Shown here: piece after piece, positions 27,550 to 37,146 of the stretch
How positions within the stretch are numbered: position 1 is the stretch's first letter
Layout of the letters: each line of letters starts with the position of its first letter
Assembly: GCF_018130245.1 (NCBI RefSeq)
Contig: NZ_JAFCKP010000003.1
Coordinates: 248,001-312,000, forward strand
DNA from: Bradyrhizobium sp. SZCCT0231
Lineage (GTDB): Bacteria; Pseudomonadota; Alphaproteobacteria; Rhizobiales; Xanthobacteraceae
Direction: 5' to 3'
Length of the DNA: 64,000 nucleotides
The notes under the pieces: generated by a model
The model's database searches: none
Seen by the model: the letters and a program-made list of their open reading frames with translations, nothing else
Told to the model about the DNA's origin: nothing
Program-made: the position numbers and the translations under genes

Positions 27550-29466
27550 TCAAATATTCGCGGCGAGGTCTACGAGCTCGTCGAACAGCACGCCGGTCGT
27601 CTTCAGCATCTGCTCGATCTCGTCCGCCGCCTCGGCGACCGTTCGCTTCGACGTGTCGATCACGAGCTCGGCGGCCTGCGGTGCTTCGTAGTCGTTGCCG
27701 ATGCCGGTGAACGAAGCCAGTGTGCCGGCGCGGGCCTTCTTGTAGTGGCCCTTGGGATCGCGCTCCTCGCAGATTCCGGCCGGCGTCGCGACATGGATCT
27801 CGCGGAACGCGGTGTCGGCGATGCGGCGCGCGGTGGCGCGGTCCTCGCGGGCCGGCGAGACCGCGGCGACGATGGCGATATGGCCGTTGCGGGCAAGGTG
27901 CGTCGCGACCTCGGCGAGGCGGCGGATGTTCTCGCTGCGATCCGTGGCGGAGAAGCCGAGATCGCTGTTGAGCCCGGCGCGCAGCGTGTCGCCATCGAGC
28001 AGGATCGGCGAGCCGCCATTGGTGAAGAGACGCCGCTCCAGCGCCCGCGCCAGCGTCGACTTGCCCGAGGCGGGCAGGCCGGTGAGCCAGACCACGGCGC
28101 CGTTGTGCTGATAGCGCGCCGAGCGCTCGTCGGGACGGAGTGCGGATTCCACCGGCACGATGTCGACCGGCACGGCGCGCTGGCCGGCATCGACCGACAG
28201 CACGAGGCCGCCGCCGGCGATGCGCCCGGACACTTCGATGACGAGACGGCCGGTGCGCGGATTCTCGGTGTAGGGATCGGTTGCGATCGGATTGGACAGG
28301 GAGATGTCGATCTCGCCGACATGGTTGCGGCCGATCGCCTTGTTCTCGCTGCTCGACAATTCGCCGGGATCGACCGCCTTCTCGATGGCGACGACGGTGG
28401 CGCGGCTTTCCTTCGGACCGCAGCGCACCAGCAACTGGTCGCCCTTGGCGAGTGGCTTGTCGTGCAGCCAGAAGATGCGCGCGCGCAGCCGCCGCGTCTC
28501 GCGCGGGGCGGTGCCGGCATGTGCGATGATGTCGCCGCGCTCGATGAACAATTCGCGGTCGAGCGTGATGCCGACCGAGCGGCCCGCGCCTTGCCGTCCC
28601 GCCACCGGCGTCACCGGCCAGCTCTCGACCGTCTTGATCTTGGCGATCTTGCCGGCCGGCATGATCACGATCTCATCGCCGGCAACCAGGCTGCCGGATT
28701 CGATCCGGCCCGCCACGATGCGGCGGTCGTCGAACTTGTAGATCGCCTGCACCGGCAGCCGCAGCGCCAGCGCTTCGAGCGGACGCGCCGGCTCGAGCCG
28801 ATCGAGCGCCTCGACCACGGTCGGCCCCTTGTACCAGCCGATGCGGTCGGTGCGCTCCGCGACGCCGTCGCCGTCGCGCGCCGAGATCGGGATCACGGCC
28901 GTGGGCTTCACGCCGAGGCCGTTGAGATGCGCCGAGATCTCGTCGCTGATATCCTTGAAGCGCTCGGACGAGAAATCGACACGGTCCATCTTGTTGACGA
29001 CGACGGCGACCTGCTTCACGCCGAGCAGATGCAGGAGATAGCCGTGCCGCCTGGTCTGGTCGCGCACGCCTTCGAGCGCGTCGATGATCAGCACCGCACC
29101 GTCGGCCTGCGAGGCGCCGGTGATCATGTTGCGCAGGAATTCGGCGTGGCCCGGCGCGTCGATCAGCACGATGTCGCGCGAATTGGTGCGGAAGCGGATC
29201 TGCGTGGTGTCGATGGTGATGCCCTGGTCGCGCTCGGTCTGGAGCGCGTCGAGCAGGAACGACCATTCGAACGGCATGCCGCGCCGCGCGCTGACGGCTT
29301 TCAGCATTTCGAGCTTGCCGTCGGGCAGGCTGCCGGTCTCATGCAGCAGGCGGCCGACCAGCGTCGACTTGCCGTGGTCGACATGGCCGACGATGACGAT
29401 GCGCACCTGCGGACGCGTGGTGCCGTTCGGAGTGGCCGGCGAAGCGGGGGTGACGATCATGTTCAT
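27550..29466 (-). CDS. cysNC: bifunctional sulfate adenylyltransferase large subunit / APS kinase
   Basis: The 638-residue fusion joins two steps of sulfate activation. Residues about 20-430 are the CysN GTPase-type subunit: P-loop '[15 protein letters not shown]', '[20 protein letters not shown]' and 'NKMDRVDF'. Residues about 440-638 are CysC APS kinase with P-loop '[15 protein letters not shown]', '[20 protein letters not shown]' and the late '[13 protein letters not shown]'. It works with CysD to make APS and then PAPS. It starts 20 bases after cysD in the same direction. The fusion is the same as NodQ, used in some rhizobia for Nod factor sulfation; no nod genes are nearby. Confidence 0.95.
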   Translation of the reverse strand: MNMIVTPASPATPNGTTRPQVRIVIVGHVDHGKSTLVGRLLHETGSLPDGKLEMLKAVSARRGMPFEWSFLLDALQTERDQGITIDTTQIRFRTNSRDIVLIDAPGHAEFLRNMITGASQADGAVLIIDALEGVRDQTRRHGYLLHLLGVKQVAVVVNKMDRVDFSSERFKDISDEISAHLNGLGVKPTAVIPISARDGDGVAERTDRIGWYKGPTVVEALDRLEPARPLEALALRLPVQAIYKFDDRRIVAGRIESGSLVAGDEIVIMPAGKIAKIKTVESWPVTPVAGRQGAGRSVGITLDRELFIERGDIIAHAGTAPRETRRLRARIFWLHDKPLAKGDQLLVRCGPKESRATVVAIEKAVDPGELSSSENKAIGRNHVGEIDISLSNPIATDPYTENPRTGRLVIEVSGRIAGGGLVLSVDAGQRAVPVDIVPVESALRPDERSARYQHNGAVVWLTGLPASGKSTLARALERRLFTNGGSPILLDGDTLRAGLNSDLGFSATDRSENIRRLAEVATHLARNGHIAIVAAVSPAREDRATARRIADTAFREIHVATPAGICEERDPKGHYKKARAGTLASFTGIGNDYEAPQAAELVIDTSKRTVAEAADEIEQMLKTTGVLFDELVDLAANI

Positions 29467-29485
29467 ATCGCGCTCGCGTCCTTGA

Positions 29486-30382
29486 TCAGAGATAGCCGGC
29501 GACGCGAAGGCGCTCGAACGCGTCCTCGGTCTCGTGGTCGAGCGCGCGTCCGGCGCGCTCCGGCACCTTGGTCTGCTCGAGCTCGATCAGGATCTCGTCG
29601 ATGCTGGACGCCGTCGAATTCACGGGGTTGGTGATGTCCTGATCGCCCAGCGAACGATAGCGCTTGCCGTTCTGCGACAGATAAAGCGGGATGATCGGGA
29701 TGTTTTCGCGCTTGGTGTAGGCCCAGATGTCGGCCTCGGTCCAATGCAGGATCGGGTGGATGCGCAAATGCGCGCCTTGCGGCGGCGAGGCATTGAAATG
29801 ATCCCAGAATTCCGGCGGCTGATCGCGCACGTCCCAATTGCCTTCGAGCCCGCGCGGCGAGAACACGCGCTCCTTGGCGCGGGTTGCTTCCTCGTCGCGG
29901 CGGATGCCGGCGATCAGGCCGTCGAAGCCATATTTGGCGAGCGCCATCTTGAGGCCCTCGGTCTTGCGTGCGGCGGAACGGGCGGCCGGCGGCAGCGTTG
30001 GGTCGACGGCATCGATGGGTGGGCAGGGCTCGACGCGCAGGTCGAGATCCCACTCCTTCCCGTAATGATCGCGGAAGCGATACATCTCCGCAAACTTCTT
30101 GCCGGTGTCGACATGGAGTGCCGGAAACGGCATGCGGCCGAAGAACGCCTTGCGCGCCAGCCAGATCATGACGTTGGAGTCCTTGCCGAGCGACCACAAG
30201 AGGGCGATCTTCTTCAGGCGGGCGAAGGCCTCGCGAAAGATGTAGATGCTCTGCGCCTCGAGCTGGTCGAGATGGTCCATGCTGGACGCAACATCAGCAG
30301 AAAATTCTTGCGAGCCTGAGCGACTGACGGAGGCCGGGCTGCTCACTCCGACAAGCGCGGAATCGTCCTTGAGAAGATGCAT
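29486..30382 (-). CDS. cysD: sulfate adenylyltransferase small subunit
   Basis: The product forms APS from ATP and sulfate with CysN. The PP-loop ATP-binding motif '[20 protein letters not shown]' is followed by '[20 protein letters not shown]', '[20 protein letters not shown]' and '[20 protein letters not shown]'. Length is about 298 residues from this ATG; starts at 30280 ([10 protein letters not shown], where family similarity begins) and 30472 are possible. It lacks the 40-residue insert that E. coli CysD has before the C-terminus, as in other short alphaproteobacterial forms. Divergent from cysG with an AT-rich gap. Confidence 0.92.
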   Translation of the reverse strand: MHLLKDDSALVGVSSPASVSRSGSQEFSADVASSMDHLDQLEAQSIYIFREAFARLKKIALLWSLGKDSNVMIWLARKAFFGRMPFPALHVDTGKKFAEMYRFRDHYGKEWDLDLRVEPCPPIDAVDPTLPPAARSAARKTEGLKMALAKYGFDGLIAGIRRDEEATRAKERVFSPRGLEGNWDVRDQPPEFWDHFNASPPQGAHLRIHPILHWTEADIWAYTKRENIPIIPLYLSQNGKRYRSLGDQDITNPVNSTASSIDEILIELEQTKVPERAGRALDHETEDAFERLRVAGYL

Positions 30383-30525
30383 CTCTGCCACTTTGCGTTT
30401 GGAGGCGAAAATTCTATAGTTGCGTTGCAGAAGAGAAGAAAAAATTTTCTCTTTGCGCGCTCGAAACGACACATATATAGAAAATAATTCCAGTCAACCC
30501 CGGATGTGGGGGAAGCGAGTATCGC
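30383..30525. promoter_or_regulatory. divergent cysD / cysG control region
   Basis: This AT-rich stretch between the two oppositely directed sulfur operons must hold both promoters. AAGAGAA at 30432-30438 and TTCTCTT at 30448-30454 (approximate) form an inverted repeat with a 9-base A/T-rich spacer, a plausible operator for a CysB-like sulfur regulator. I cannot fix -35/-10 boxes with confidence. Confidence 0.55.
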
Positions 30526-31950
30526 ATGCGGTTCTTGCCGGTGTTTCTCGATCTGAAGGCCGGTCCGGTGGTCGTCATCGGCGCGGGTGAGCTTTTGCGC
30601 GCCAAGTTGCGCGTGCTCGCCGCTGCCGGCGCGCGCGTCCGCGTGCATGCGATCGACGGCAATCAGGATTTTGGCCTCGGCTCCGAGGACACCGCGCGCG
30701 TTGAGACCGCGAGCGTCGATCCGCTGACCGCTGATCTCTCCGGCGTCATCGCCATCGTCTGCGCGGGTGCGGGCGATGTCGGCGTCGCCATGTCGGTGCG
30801 CGCCAAGGCGCTCGGCCTGCCCGTCAACGTCATGGACGATCTCGAGCACTCCAGCTTCATCTTCCCGGCGATCGTCGATCGCGGCGACGTCGTGGTCGCG
30901 GTCGGCACCGGCGGCGCCTCGCCGGTGGTGGCGCGGCGCGTGCGCGAGATGATCGAGGCGCTGTTGCCGGCGCGCATCGGCGAGCTCGCCGAGTTCATCG
31001 GCACCTTCCGCAAATCCATCAACGAGCGCATCGCCGAGTTTCCGCTGCGCCGCCGCTTCTGGGAGCGCGTCATCGACGGCCCGATCGGTGCCGCCGTGCT
31101 CGCCGGCCGCAAGAACGAAGCGGACGCATCGCTCAAGGCGATCTCCGATCCTTCCGAATTCGCGCGCGCCGACAAGCCGGAAGGCTCGGTCGCGCTGGTC
31201 GGTGCCGGTCCCGGCGATCCCGATCTGCTCACCATCAAGGCGCTGCGGGCGTTGCAGAACGCCGACATCGTCTTCCACGACGAGCTGGTCTCGCCCGAAA
31301 TTCTCGACCGCATCCGCCGCGACACCACGCGCGTTGCGGTCGGCCGCCGCGTCGGCAAGCCCGGCATCGGCCAGGACGCCATCAACAAGCGCATGATCGA
31401 GGCCGCGCAATCAGGCCAGCGTGTGGTGCGGCTGAAGGGCGGCGATCCCTTCGTGTTCGGCCGCGGCGGCGAAGAGGTTGAGGCGCTGCGCGCCGCCGGC
31501 GTCGCCTATTCGATCATTCCCGGCATCACCGCAGGGCTCGGTGGCGCTGCCGATTTCGAGGTGCCGCTCACTTATCGTCACGAAGCGAACCGCATCACCT
31601 TCCTCACCGCGCACAAGGCGCGCGATGCCGAGAATGTGGACTGGTCGACGCTGACCGACACCAAAATGACGGTCGTGGTCTACATGGGCAGGACCGCAGC
31701 GCCTGCGATACGCGAGGGCCTGTTCGCGGCCGGCCGCTCGCCGGAGACGCCGGTCGGCGTGTTCGCCCGTGTCACGCGGCCCGATGCGCAAGGCGCGATC
31801 GGTACGCTGCGCGACCTGCCCGAGCTGGTGCGGCGGATCCATGGCGGTCCCGCCATCCTCATCATCGGTGACGTGGTCCGGCATGCCGGCTCGCTTCGCC
31901 GCCCGACACCCGAACAAATCATCTCTGACCTCCTGGATGCTGCCGAATGA
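30526..31950 (+). CDS. cysG: siroheme synthase CysG
   Basis: The 474-residue multifunctional enzyme makes siroheme from uroporphyrinogen III. The N-terminal 210 residues are the precorrin-2 dehydrogenase/ferrochelatase part with a Rossmann motif 'GPVVVIGAGELLRAKLRVLA'. Residues about 215-474 are the SAM-dependent methyltransferase: 'VALVGAGPGDPDLLTIKALR', 'VVRLKGGDPFVFGRGGEEVE' and 'GVAYSIIPGITAGLGGAADF'. It starts after a GGGGGAAG site and supplies cofactor for the sulfite reductase two genes downstream. Its stop overlaps the DUF2849 start as ATGA. Confidence 0.95.
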   Translation: MRFLPVFLDLKAGPVVVIGAGELLRAKLRVLAAAGARVRVHAIDGNQDFGLGSEDTARVETASVDPLTADLSGVIAIVCAGAGDVGVAMSVRAKALGLPVNVMDDLEHSSFIFPAIVDRGDVVVAVGTGGASPVVARRVREMIEALLPARIGELAEFIGTFRKSINERIAEFPLRRRFWERVIDGPIGAAVLAGRKNEADASLKAISDPSEFARADKPEGSVALVGAGPGDPDLLTIKALRALQNADIVFHDELVSPEILDRIRRDTTRVAVGRRVGKPGIGQDAINKRMIEAAQSGQRVVRLKGGDPFVFGRGGEEVEALRAAGVAYSIIPGITAGLGGAADFEVPLTYRHEANRITFLTAHKARDAENVDWSTLTDTKMTVVVYMGRTAAPAIREGLFAAGRSPETPVGVFARVTRPDAQGAIGTLRDLPELVRRIHGGPAILIIGDVVRHAGSLRRPTPEQIISDLLDAAE

Positions 31951-32255
31951 CTTCCCCTCTGCAACAAAAACTGAAAATCACGGGCCCCTCCATCGTGACC
32001 GCCAACCGCACCTGGGATGGCGTCGTGATCTATCGCACGGCCGCAAAGGACTGGTCGGAGCAACTCGCCGATGCCGCGATCGTGAGAAACGCTGACGAGG
32101 CGAAAGCGTTGCTTGCTGAGTCTGTGGCCGATGACGTCGGCGCGATCGGTCCCTATATCGCGCCGGTGCAGGTCGACGATGCCGGCAAGATCCTGCCGGG
32201 CAATCTGCGCGAAGAGATCCGTCGCACCGGCGTAACCATCGATCTGCCGGTCTAG
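31947..32255 (+). CDS. DUF2849 family protein in the sulfite reductase operon
   Basis: A 102-residue acidic, soluble protein containing 'GDVVYR'-like 'TWDGVVIYRTAAKDWSEQLA', 'DEAKALLAESVADDVGAIGP' and 'REEIRRTGVTIDLPV'. It belongs to DUF2849, found almost only between cysG and cysI in Alphaproteobacteria. It is coupled to cysG by a 4-base overlap and precedes cysI by 16 bases. Function is not known; a role in siroheme delivery or sulfite reductase assembly is an inference from context only. Confidence 0.88.
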   Translation: MTSPLQQKLKITGPSIVTANRTWDGVVIYRTAAKDWSEQLADAAIVRNADEAKALLAESVADDVGAIGPYIAPVQVDDAGKILPGNLREEIRRTGVTIDLPV

Positions 32256-32271
32256 GTTCAAGGCACTTTTC

Positions 32272-33927
32272 ATGTACGCTTACGACGAAATCGACCGCAC
32301 GCTGGTCAATGAGCGCGTCTCGGAATTCCGCGACCAGGTGCAGCGCCGCCTCTCGGGCGAGCTCACCGAGGACGAATTCAAGATGCTGCGCTTGCAGAAC
32401 GGCGTCTATCTGCAACTGCACGCCTACATGTTCCGCGTAGCGATCCCCTATGGGACGTTGGCGTCGAACCAGTTGCGGGCGCTTGCCCATATCGCGCGCA
32501 AATATGACCGCGGCTACGGCCATTTCACCACGCGCCAGAACATCCAGTTCAACTGGATCAAGCTTTCGGACCTGCCGGATGCGCTGGCCGATCTCGCCGA
32601 GGTCGGCATCCACGCGATGCAGACCTCCGGCAACAACATGCGCAACGTCACCTCGGACCAGTGGGCCGGCGTCGCGCCGGGCGAGATCGAGGATCCCCGG
32701 ATCTGGTCGGAGCTGATCCGCCAGCACACCACGCTGCATCCGGAATTCTCGTTCCTGCCGCGCAAGTTCAAGATCGCGATCACCGCGTCGGAGCACGACC
32801 GCGCCGCGATCAAGGTTCACGATATCGGCCTCAAGCTGATCAAGAACGAGAAGGGCGAAACCGGTTTCGAGGTGCTGGTCGGCGGCGGTCTCGGCCGCAC
32901 CCCGTTCATCGGCAAGACCATCAAGCACTTCGTCCATGGCCGCGATATCCTGAGCTATATCGAGGCGATCCTGCGCGTCTACAACCAGTACGGCCGCCGC
33001 GACAACATCTACAAGGCGCGCATCAAGATCCTGGTGCACGAGCTCGGCATCGAAAAATTCTCCCGCGAGGTCGAGGAAGAGTGGCAGCAGATCCGCAACT
33101 CCTCGCTCCAGATCGACGACGAGGTGATCGAGGACATCCGCTCGCGCTTCACCTATCCTTCTTACGAGAAGCTGCCGCACATGCCGGACGAGCTGCGCCA
33201 GGCCGCGGCCGACCCTGATTTCGAGGCATGGCGCAAGAACTCTGTGGCTCCACACAAGGTGCAGGGCTATTCGATCGTCACGATCTCGCTGAAGCCGACC
33301 GGCGGGCCTCCGGGCGACGCCACGGCCGAGCAGATGGATGTGCTCGCCGATCTCGCCGACAAATATTCCTTCGGCGAGATCCGCGTCGGCCATGAGCAGA
33401 ACCTGGCGCTGCCGCACGTTGCCAAGCGCGACCTGCCGGCGCTGTGGAAGGCGCTCGACAAGCTTGGCCTCGCAACGCCCAACGTCAACCTGATTACCGA
33501 CATCATCGCCTGCCCCGGGCTCGATTATTGCTCGCTGGCGAATGCGCGCTCGATCCCGATCGCGCAGGAGCTGACGCGGCGCTTCGCCAATCACGAGCTG
33601 GCCAATCTCATCGGCCGTCTGCACATCAACATCTCCGGCTGCATCAATGCCTGCGGCCATCACCATGTCGGCCATATCGGCATTCTCGGCGTCGAGAAGA
33701 ACGGCGAGGAAGTCTACCAGATCACCATCGGCGGCCGTGCCGACGAGAACGCCGCGCTCGGCACTCTGATCGGCCCCGGCGTCAAGTTCGACGAGGTCGC
33801 CGACGTCGTCGAGGACATCGTGGAGGCTTACCTCGCGCTGCGCGAGCGGCCCGAAGAGCTGTTCATGGACACGGTGAAGCGCCTCGGCGTCGAACCCTTC
33901 AAGGAGCGCGTCTATGCCACTCGTTAA
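32272..33927 (+). CDS. cysI: siroheme-dependent nitrite/sulfite reductase (sulfite reductase hemoprotein)
   Basis: The 551-residue enzyme reduces sulfite to sulfide. The siroheme-[4Fe-4S] ligands are in 'IIACPGLDYCSLANARSI' and 'INISGCINACGHHHVGHIGI'. The paired N-terminal repeats are present ('GYGHFTTRQNIQFNWIKLSD', 'FGEIRVGHEQNLALPHV'). The single-subunit form lacking a CysJ flavoprotein partner suggests ferredoxin as electron donor. It lies in cysG-DUF2849-cysI-DUF934-cysH, and the last 14 bases overlap the DUF934 gene. A nitrite-reductase role is unlikely given the context. Confidence 0.95.
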   Translation: MYAYDEIDRTLVNERVSEFRDQVQRRLSGELTEDEFKMLRLQNGVYLQLHAYMFRVAIPYGTLASNQLRALAHIARKYDRGYGHFTTRQNIQFNWIKLSDLPDALADLAEVGIHAMQTSGNNMRNVTSDQWAGVAPGEIEDPRIWSELIRQHTTLHPEFSFLPRKFKIAITASEHDRAAIKVHDIGLKLIKNEKGETGFEVLVGGGLGRTPFIGKTIKHFVHGRDILSYIEAILRVYNQYGRRDNIYKARIKILVHELGIEKFSREVEEEWQQIRNSSLQIDDEVIEDIRSRFTYPSYEKLPHMPDELRQAAADPDFEAWRKNSVAPHKVQGYSIVTISLKPTGGPPGDATAEQMDVLADLADKYSFGEIRVGHEQNLALPHVAKRDLPALWKALDKLGLATPNVNLITDIIACPGLDYCSLANARSIPIAQELTRRFANHELANLIGRLHINISGCINACGHHHVGHIGILGVEKNGEEVYQITIGGRADENAALGTLIGPGVKFDEVADVVEDIVEAYLALRERPEELFMDTVKRLGVEPFKERVYATR

Positions 33928-34429
33928 CGGCGGAAAGATCGTCGACGACAGCTTCGTCAAGCTTGCCGTCGATACCCCGCTGCCCGAGGGCGGCGACATC
34001 CTGGTGCCGGCCGAGCGCTTCCTCGGCGATGCCGAGGGCTTCCTCGAGCGTGCCGGAAAGGTCGGCGTGATCTGGCCGAACAATCGCGACATCGCCGAGC
34101 TCGTGCCGTATCTCGGCAAGATCGCCGCTGTCGCGTTGGTGTTCCCGACCTTCCGCGACGGGCGCGCCTACAGCCAGGCGCGGCTGCTGCGCGAACGTTA
34201 CGACTATCGCGGCGAGCTGCGTGCGACCGGTCAGGTGCTGCGCGACCAGTTCGTGTTCATGCTGCGTGCCGGCTTCGATGCCTTCGAGGTCAAGAAGCAG
34301 GCCGACGCGGAAGCCTTCATGCAGACCGCCAAGCGCTATTCGGTGTTCTACCAGCCGACCGGCGACGGCCGCATCACGGCGCTGCACCGGCGCATGCAGT
34401 TGCGTCACTCGGAAGGTGTCGGCACGTGA
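33914..34429 (+). CDS. DUF934 protein, sulfite reductase-associated
   Basis: The 171-residue protein has the DUF934 blocks 'GVIWPNNRDIAELVPYLGKI', 'ALVFPTFRDGRAYSQARLLR' and 'YDYRGELRATGQVLRDQFVF'. The family is found beside sulfite reductase genes in many Proteobacteria and is sometimes named an oxidoreductase, without biochemical proof. Its ATG lies in the cysI gene with an AAGGAG site inside that gene, and it overlaps cysH by 4 bases (GTGA), so translation is tightly coupled on both sides. Confidence 0.92.
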   Translation: MPLVNGGKIVDDSFVKLAVDTPLPEGGDILVPAERFLGDAEGFLERAGKVGVIWPNNRDIAELVPYLGKIAAVALVFPTFRDGRAYSQARLLRERYDYRGELRATGQVLRDQFVFMLRAGFDAFEVKKQADAEAFMQTAKRYSVFYQPTGDGRITALHRRMQLRHSEGVGT

Positions 34430-35151
34430 GCGCGATCGCGCCTCAGGTTTCGTCCGTGTCTGCGCGGCCTTCGGCGGAGGAGCTCGATCGCGCCCTGCGC
34501 GATGCTTCGCCCGCCGAAATCATCGCTGCCGCGTTGAAGACGGTCGGGCGCGACAGGCTTGCGCTGGTGTCGTCCTTCGGCACGGAATCGGCAACACTGT
34601 TGAAGGTCATGGCGGACGTCGATCCGGCGATCCCGGTGATCTTTCTCGACACCGGCTGGTTGTTCGAGGAGACGCTGGCCTATCGCGATACGCTGATTGC
34701 GACGCTGGGCCTGAAGGACGTCCGCTCGATCAAGCCTGCCGAGGAGACGCTGTCGCGCGAAGATCCCGACCGCGACCTCTGGTTTTCCGATCCCGACGCC
34801 TGCTGCCGCATCCGCAAGGTCGAGCCGCTGGCGCGTGCGCTGAAACCGTTCGATGCCTGGCTCAACGGCCGCAAGCGTTTCCAGGGCAGTGCGCGCGCCG
34901 AGATCCCGGTCGTCGAGGACGACGGCGCGCGGTTGAAGTTCAATCCCTTCGCCAATGTCTCGCGCGAGGAGATCGAGGCGATCTTCACCCGCGCCAAATT
35001 GCCGCGTCATCCATTGGCCGCCTCCGGTTTCCTGTCGGTCGGGTGTATGCCCTGCACCAGCAGAACGGCCGAGGGCGAGGATGCGCGCGCCGGTCGCTGG
35101 CGCGGCCGGGCGAAGACAGAATGCGGCATCCACACCATGAAGATTTCGTAG
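34426..35151 (+). CDS. cysH: assimilatory APS (adenylyl-sulfate) reductase
   Basis: The 241-residue enzyme reduces activated sulfate to sulfite using thioredoxin. It has 'LVSSFGTESATLLKVMADVD', 'PVIFLDTGWLFEETLAYRDT' and a C-terminal catalytic 'ECGIHTMKIS'. Two further Cys pairs, 'DACCRIRKVE' and 'GCMPCTSR', are the ligands of the [4Fe-4S] cluster that marks APS-type enzymes; PAPS reductases lack them. So APS is the expected substrate even though an APS kinase is fused to CysN nearby. It starts with GTG overlapping the DUF934 stop. Confidence 0.94.
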   Translation: MSAIAPQVSSVSARPSAEELDRALRDASPAEIIAAALKTVGRDRLALVSSFGTESATLLKVMADVDPAIPVIFLDTGWLFEETLAYRDTLIATLGLKDVRSIKPAEETLSREDPDRDLWFSDPDACCRIRKVEPLARALKPFDAWLNGRKRFQGSARAEIPVVEDDGARLKFNPFANVSREEIEAIFTRAKLPRHPLAASGFLSVGCMPCTSRTAEGEDARAGRWRGRAKTECGIHTMKIS

Positions 35152-35259
35152 CACAGTCAGTCTGCTTGTCTTCAAACAAGAAAATCCGGTTCCGTTGACT
35201 TAAGAGCGTTTCGCCCCGAGTTATGCCTGCCGTCGACGGCGCCGATGCCGTCGAGGTGA

Positions 35260-36261
35260 ATGGAGATGGACATGATGCGCCGTATCGTTCCGCTCGCGGC
35301 AGGACTCCTCTGGGCAAGCTCGGCTCTCGCCGCTGACATCAATCTTTTGAACGTGTCGTACGATCCGACGCGTGAACTCTATGGCGAGTTCAACAAGGCA
35401 TTCGCGACCGCCTATCGGAAGGAGACCGGCAAGAGCGTCGAGATCAAGCAGTCGCATGGCGGCAGCGGGTCGCAGGCGCGTAGCGTTATCGACGGCTTGC
35501 AGGCCGATGTGGTGACGCTTGCGCTCGCCTATGACATCGATGCGATCGCCGGCAAGGGCCTCATCGCCGCCGACTGGCAGAAGCGGCTGCCGCAGAATTC
35601 GTCGCCCTACACCTCGACCATCGTGTTCCTGGTGCGCAAGGGCAATCCCAAGGGCATCAAGGACTGGGACGATTTGATCAAGCCGGGCGTTGCCGTGATC
35701 ACGCCGAATCCGAAGACGTCGGGTGGCGCGCGCTGGAACTATCTTGCAGCCTGGGGCTTTGCGCAGAAGAAATACGGCTCGGCCGACAAGGCCAAGGACT
35801 TCATCGGAAAACTCTACCAGCAGGTGCCGGTGCTCGACACCGGCGCGCGCGGCGCGACCGTGACCTTTGTCGAGCGCGGCGTCGGCGACGTGCTGCTCGC
35901 CTGGGAGAACGAGGCGTTCCTTGCTCTGAAGGAGTTCGGCGCGAACAAGTTCGAGATCGTGGCGCCGCCGCAGTCGATCCTCGCCGAACCGCCGGTTGCC
36001 ATCGTCGACAAGGTCGCCGATAAAAAAGGCACCCGCAACGCCGCTGACGCCTACCTCCAATATTGGTACACCAAGGAAGGGCAGGAGATCGCCGCGCGCA
36101 ACTTCTACCGCCCGCGCGATGCCGAAATCGCCAAGAAGTATGAGAATGCCTTCGCCAAGGTCGAGCTGTTCACGATCGACGACGTCTTCGGCGGCTGGAC
36201 CAAGGCCCAGAAGGAACATTTTGCCGACGGCGGCGTTTTCGATCAAATTTACAAGAATTGA
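35260..36261 (+). CDS. sbp: sulfate ABC transporter substrate-binding protein
   Basis: The 333-residue periplasmic protein binds sulfate or thiosulfate. A short signal peptide ('[16 protein letters not shown]') is followed by '[20 protein letters not shown]', '[20 protein letters not shown]' (anion-binding loop) and '[20 protein letters not shown]', the SulP-type signature. Four in-frame ATGs lie within 16 bases; the one at 35272 has the better GGAG spacing, so the protein may be four residues shorter. It heads the sbp-cysTWA transporter after a 108-base gap behind cysH. Confidence 0.94.
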   Translation: MEMDMMRRIVPLAAGLLWASSALAADINLLNVSYDPTRELYGEFNKAFATAYRKETGKSVEIKQSHGGSGSQARSVIDGLQADVVTLALAYDIDAIAGKGLIAADWQKRLPQNSSPYTSTIVFLVRKGNPKGIKDWDDLIKPGVAVITPNPKTSGGARWNYLAAWGFAQKKYGSADKAKDFIGKLYQQVPVLDTGARGATVTFVERGVGDVLLAWENEAFLALKEFGANKFEIVAPPQSILAEPPVAIVDKVADKKGTRNAADAYLQYWYTKEGQEIAARNFYRPRDAEIAKKYENAFAKVELFTIDDVFGGWTKAQKEHFADGGVFDQIYKN

Positions 36262-36300
36262 TCGGGCGCTGTCCTTAGGAGGCTTTTTGCAGGGGGCCTG

Positions 36301-37137
36301 GTGAGCGCATTCGCAGCACGACGCCGGACATTGCCGGGCTTCGGTCTCACCATGGGACTGACGCTTTCCTGGCTGTCGGTCATCATCCTGATTCCGCTCG
36401 CCGGCCTGTTCCTGAAATCGTTCGAGCTGAGCCCCGAGCAGTTCTGGAACATCCTCTCCAGCCGGCGCACCCTGAACGCCCTGCGGGTGTCCTTCGGCCT
36501 CGCCTTTGCGGCGGCCTCCGTCAATCTCGTCATGGGCAGCATCATCGTCTGGGCGCTGGTGCGCTACCGCTTTCCGGGGCGGCGCATCTTCGATGCCATC
36601 GTGGACGTGCCGTTCGCGCTGCCGACGGCGGTGGCCGGCGTCGCGCTGACCGCGCTGTTCGCCGAGAAGGGCTGGCTGGGCGCGCCGCTCGCAGCGCTCG
36701 GCATCAAGGTGGCGTTCACGCCGGTCGGCATCTTCGTCGCCATGATCTTCATCGGCATTCCCTTCGTGGTGCGCACGGTGCAGCCGGTGCTCCAGGATCT
36801 CGACCCCGAGATCGAGGAAGCCGCGGGCAGCCTGGGCGCCAGCCGCTGGCAGACCATGATCCGCGTGATCCTGCCCTCGCTTGCACCGGCGTTGCTCACC
36901 GGCCTCGCGCTTGCCTTCGCCCGCGCGGTCGGCGAATATGGCTCTGTGATCTTCATCGCCGGCAATCTGCCCAACGTCTCCGAGATCGCGCCGCTCCTCA
37001 TCGTGATCCGGCTCTCCGAGTTCCGCTATGCCGATGCAACCGCCATCGCGGTGGTCATGCTCGTCGTCTCCTTCGTCATCATCTTTGCCGTCAACCGGCT
37101 CCAGCGCTGGGCGCGGAGCCGGATCCCGGCGCGCTGA
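36301..37137 (+). CDS. cysT: sulfate ABC transporter permease CysT
   Basis: The 278-residue inner-membrane permease has six hydrophobic segments and the binding-protein-dependent transport loop 'EIEEAAGSLGASRWQTMIRV', which docks the ATPase. 'FDAIVDVPFALPTAVAGVAL' is a family block for CysT/CysU. It starts at GTG and precedes cysW by 9 bases. With CysW it forms the sulfate channel energised by CysA. Confidence 0.95.
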   Translation: MSAFAARRRTLPGFGLTMGLTLSWLSVIILIPLAGLFLKSFELSPEQFWNILSSRRTLNALRVSFGLAFAAASVNLVMGSIIVWALVRYRFPGRRIFDAIVDVPFALPTAVAGVALTALFAEKGWLGAPLAALGIKVAFTPVGIFVAMIFIGIPFVVRTVQPVLQDLDPEIEEAAGSLGASRWQTMIRVILPSLAPALLTGLALAFARAVGEYGSVIFIAGNLPNVSEIAPLLIVIRLSEFRYADATAIAVVMLVVSFVIIFAVNRLQRWARSRIPAR

Positions 37138-37146
37138 GGGCGGATC

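Noticed and set aside
27391-29634. 747-residue open frame antisense to cysNC
   Set aside because: Same reason: the minus-strand gene carries GTPase and kinase P-loops, the plus-strand frame carries nothing recognisable.
35160-35195. Hairpin CTTGT / ACAAG after cysH as a terminator
   Set aside because: The stem has only 5 pairs and no T-run follows; cysH and sbp may still be co-transcribed.
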